A stretch of DNA of 14,302 nucleotides, taken from positions 1 through 14,302 of the forward strand of contig CAYQAE010000027.1 of assembly GCA_964415445.1 (NCBI GenBank). Direction: 5' to 3'. The translations under genes and the position numbers were made by a program. The notes beneath the pieces are model-generated. The model saw nothing but the letters and a program-made list of their open reading frames with translations, searched no databases and was not told the DNA's origin. Source of the DNA: CAYQAE01 sp964415445 [NCBI: uncultured archaeon]. GTDB lineage: Archaea > CAYQAE01. This document shows positions 14,201 through 14,302 of this stretch, piece after piece (positions within the stretch are counted from its first letter, which is position 1; each line of letters begins with the position of its first letter).

Positions 14201-14302
14201 CACAAGGCACTTGGTCTGGTACAGTTCAAATTACAGATATATCCGAAGAAGGAACATATTTAATTCCTATTTTAGTTGAAGATGACCTAGGTGGTATTCT
14301 AA
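11233..14302 (+). CDS. large secreted surface protein with tandem Ig/cadherin-like domains (3' end outside window)
   Basis: An unbroken frame of 1023 codons runs off the right edge. It begins with a signal peptide: MEICRKS, a hydrophobic core (LILIMVLLSLV) and a likely cut after NVEA. An in-frame TAA at 11227 limits the start. Residues about 30-180 look like one beta-rich domain. From about 180 onward come repeated beta-sandwich units of about 95-110 residues, each closing with a DNFG / DSYG / DDLGG turn typical of Ig- or cadherin-like folds; two neighbouring 98-residue units (379-476, 477-574) are close copies. The chain is crowded with N-x-S/T sequons (more than 50 by hand count), poor in Lys and Cys and rich in Asn, Tyr, Thr and Ser, as in heavily glycosylated archaeal cell-surface proteins. 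An adhesin or S-layer-associated protein is the best guess. A C-terminal anchor or sorting signal would lie outside the window. It is co-operonic with the RHH regulator. Confidence 0.85.
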   Translation, partial: MEICRKSLILIMVLLSLVNVEAEVNINEKLNIDEATLWNDTTPPLYSYEYNGLAYNVNFDDSTYDSLYLDDAGDDKYLLLKFSLKIWGNLYDANLEVNAKSDEIGNNIDLSVYNDQNTSRYSEGTHTFSSESFHNYSLDINKLESANFSDIYYGLQPQTSLTGDRIDIDYVCLYVNYTNRPPEINSNPETAILNEYYTLNISATDYSQNVDNVTIYYKGTPYFMSLASGTNQNGTWQNSSINITNSGYQDLTVVAFDSYGENTTKNVTVYVDKRPTLYANWSSKNTVYQKEAFEVRVNASATTSEISNVTFYLYNESGDLIQINKTTSYLKGDRYNGTWSMIYSINTEGNYSIYANATDNYSVDSLLFFVANITVQYNPRPQIYNWTYSGTLMENYQFKLSLNVSDTTFNVSRVFSWNNFTNEWNNTVLVLGNISDGVYEVNYTLNYYGPLEIRINATDNFGYTNSTSFILDIQKNPIPQIYNWTTSGILMQDYSFTLRVNVSDTTSNVSSVYVYNNFTQSWVPAVLVSGNVFDGVYEVNYTLNYYGPLEIRINATDNFGHNNSTSFILDIQKNPIPLISYANITTDSNAIEVLKPIQGVHDVTIFCNASDYTQNISKVEFYYKNENTNYNSPWSIFGSSSYIYGNVSDGTWKATGPKLVNLSYGFNVTVFDNFGKINYYLFNATLSPNPPPIIWNWTINTSLSDIIVNEPINFTISAFDNTSYFPGFALGVLGFPGSNTNFSNSSITLYGDSFFTSSDGLNFMANTNPIWNNTNMTNVTWSFIFSFNDPGPYNGNFNITFATQDDLEDKGGPTNFVTQEIKFIVLNPNPILNLVSLSNNTESEPVKVANELIIQFNATDTTQKVIGSYYFVRIDSGNWRKINNPDSNASFVEFEYRHTFYQDGIHILELNVTDDLGGSTILSLSINVTNPLPTYDPVDKDVPTSVFVSQNFDVKFGFDDNSNYISSVKLYLPDGQTPTLNWDSDSGSKSQGTWSGTVQITDISEEGTYLIPILVEDDLGGIL
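12367..12660 (+). repeat. 98-residue surface-protein repeat, unit 1
   Basis: 294 bp encoding PRPQIYNWT... to ...ILDIQKN. The unit 2 boundary is exactly 294 bp on. The last 114 bp of this unit plus the first 9 bp of the next (12547-12669) match 12841-12963 at 118 of 123 positions, and the first 62 bases are identical; the front half is more diverged. Confidence 0.9.
12661..12954 (+). repeat. 98-residue surface-protein repeat, unit 2
   Basis: 294 bp encoding PIPQIYNWT... to ...ILDIQKN, directly following unit 1. The next domain starts with the same PIP boundary at 12955 and then diverges. Confidence 0.9.

Noticed and set aside
1-14302. mobile element, CRISPR array, tRNA or rRNA
   Set aside because: By eye I found no transposase or integrase, spaced direct repeats, cloverleaf or conserved rRNA sequence. 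The repeats seen are paralogous modules and protein-domain repeats.

Overview
The window is strongly AT-rich and reads as an archaeal chromosome. The supporting signs are TATA-type promoter boxes, a strong GGTGA Shine-Dalgarno element (the complement of the archaeal 16S 3' end), a two-subunit class I fumarase, a family B DNA polymerase with a C-terminal PCNA-binding motif, a KaiC/RecA-like pseudo-ATPase, ribbon-helix-helix (RHH) regulators and a very large sequon-rich secreted surface protein. I cannot place the lineage. A euryarchaeal or Thermoplasmatota-type organism would fit, but that is inference. I see no rRNA, tRNA, CRISPR array, insertion sequence or phage gene.

Layout. 1-1384 (-) is a KaiC-like protein with a lost P-loop and a C-terminal winged-helix domain, cut by the left edge. 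1540-2739 (-) is a methyl-accepting chemotaxis protein with three membrane helices and no ectodomain. A divergent promoter region follows. 3075-4562 and 4627-5985 (+) are tandem paralogues: two winged-helix units, a Lys/Glu-rich linker and a conserved helical C-terminal module. 6034-7360 (+) holds overlapping fumarase alpha and beta genes. 7357-9699 (-) is an E. coli Pol II-like family B polymerase, converging on fumarase beta with overlapping stop codons. 9878-10744 (+) joins an RHH DNA-binding head to the same C-terminal module as the protein at 3075-4562. 11042-11257 (+) is a stand-alone RHH protein paralogous to that head. It overlaps the start of a surface protein that runs from 11233 off the right edge (more than 1000 residues).

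How the parts connect. Four of the nine genes belong to one domain-sharing network. The winged helix is shared by the KaiC-like protein and the two tandem proteins. The C-terminal module is shared by the tandem proteins and the RHH fusion. The RHH head is shared with the small regulator in front of the surface protein, and so is a 24-bp promoter-proximal element. With the chemoreceptor next door, this could be an undescribed archaeal regulatory or signalling system that connects a membrane receptor, a pseudo-ATPase scaffold and DNA-binding adaptors to surface-protein expression. The shared domains are visible in the sequence; the system-level function is inference. Fumarase and polymerase look like ordinary housekeeping genes in the middle.

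A second theme is start-codon choice. Three genes (chemoreceptor, polymerase, first tandem protein) have GGTGA followed by exactly five bases and then GTG, TTG or CTG. A fourth (second tandem protein) has GGTGA followed by four bases and ACG. Starts were chosen on that basis where they differ from the longest open frame.
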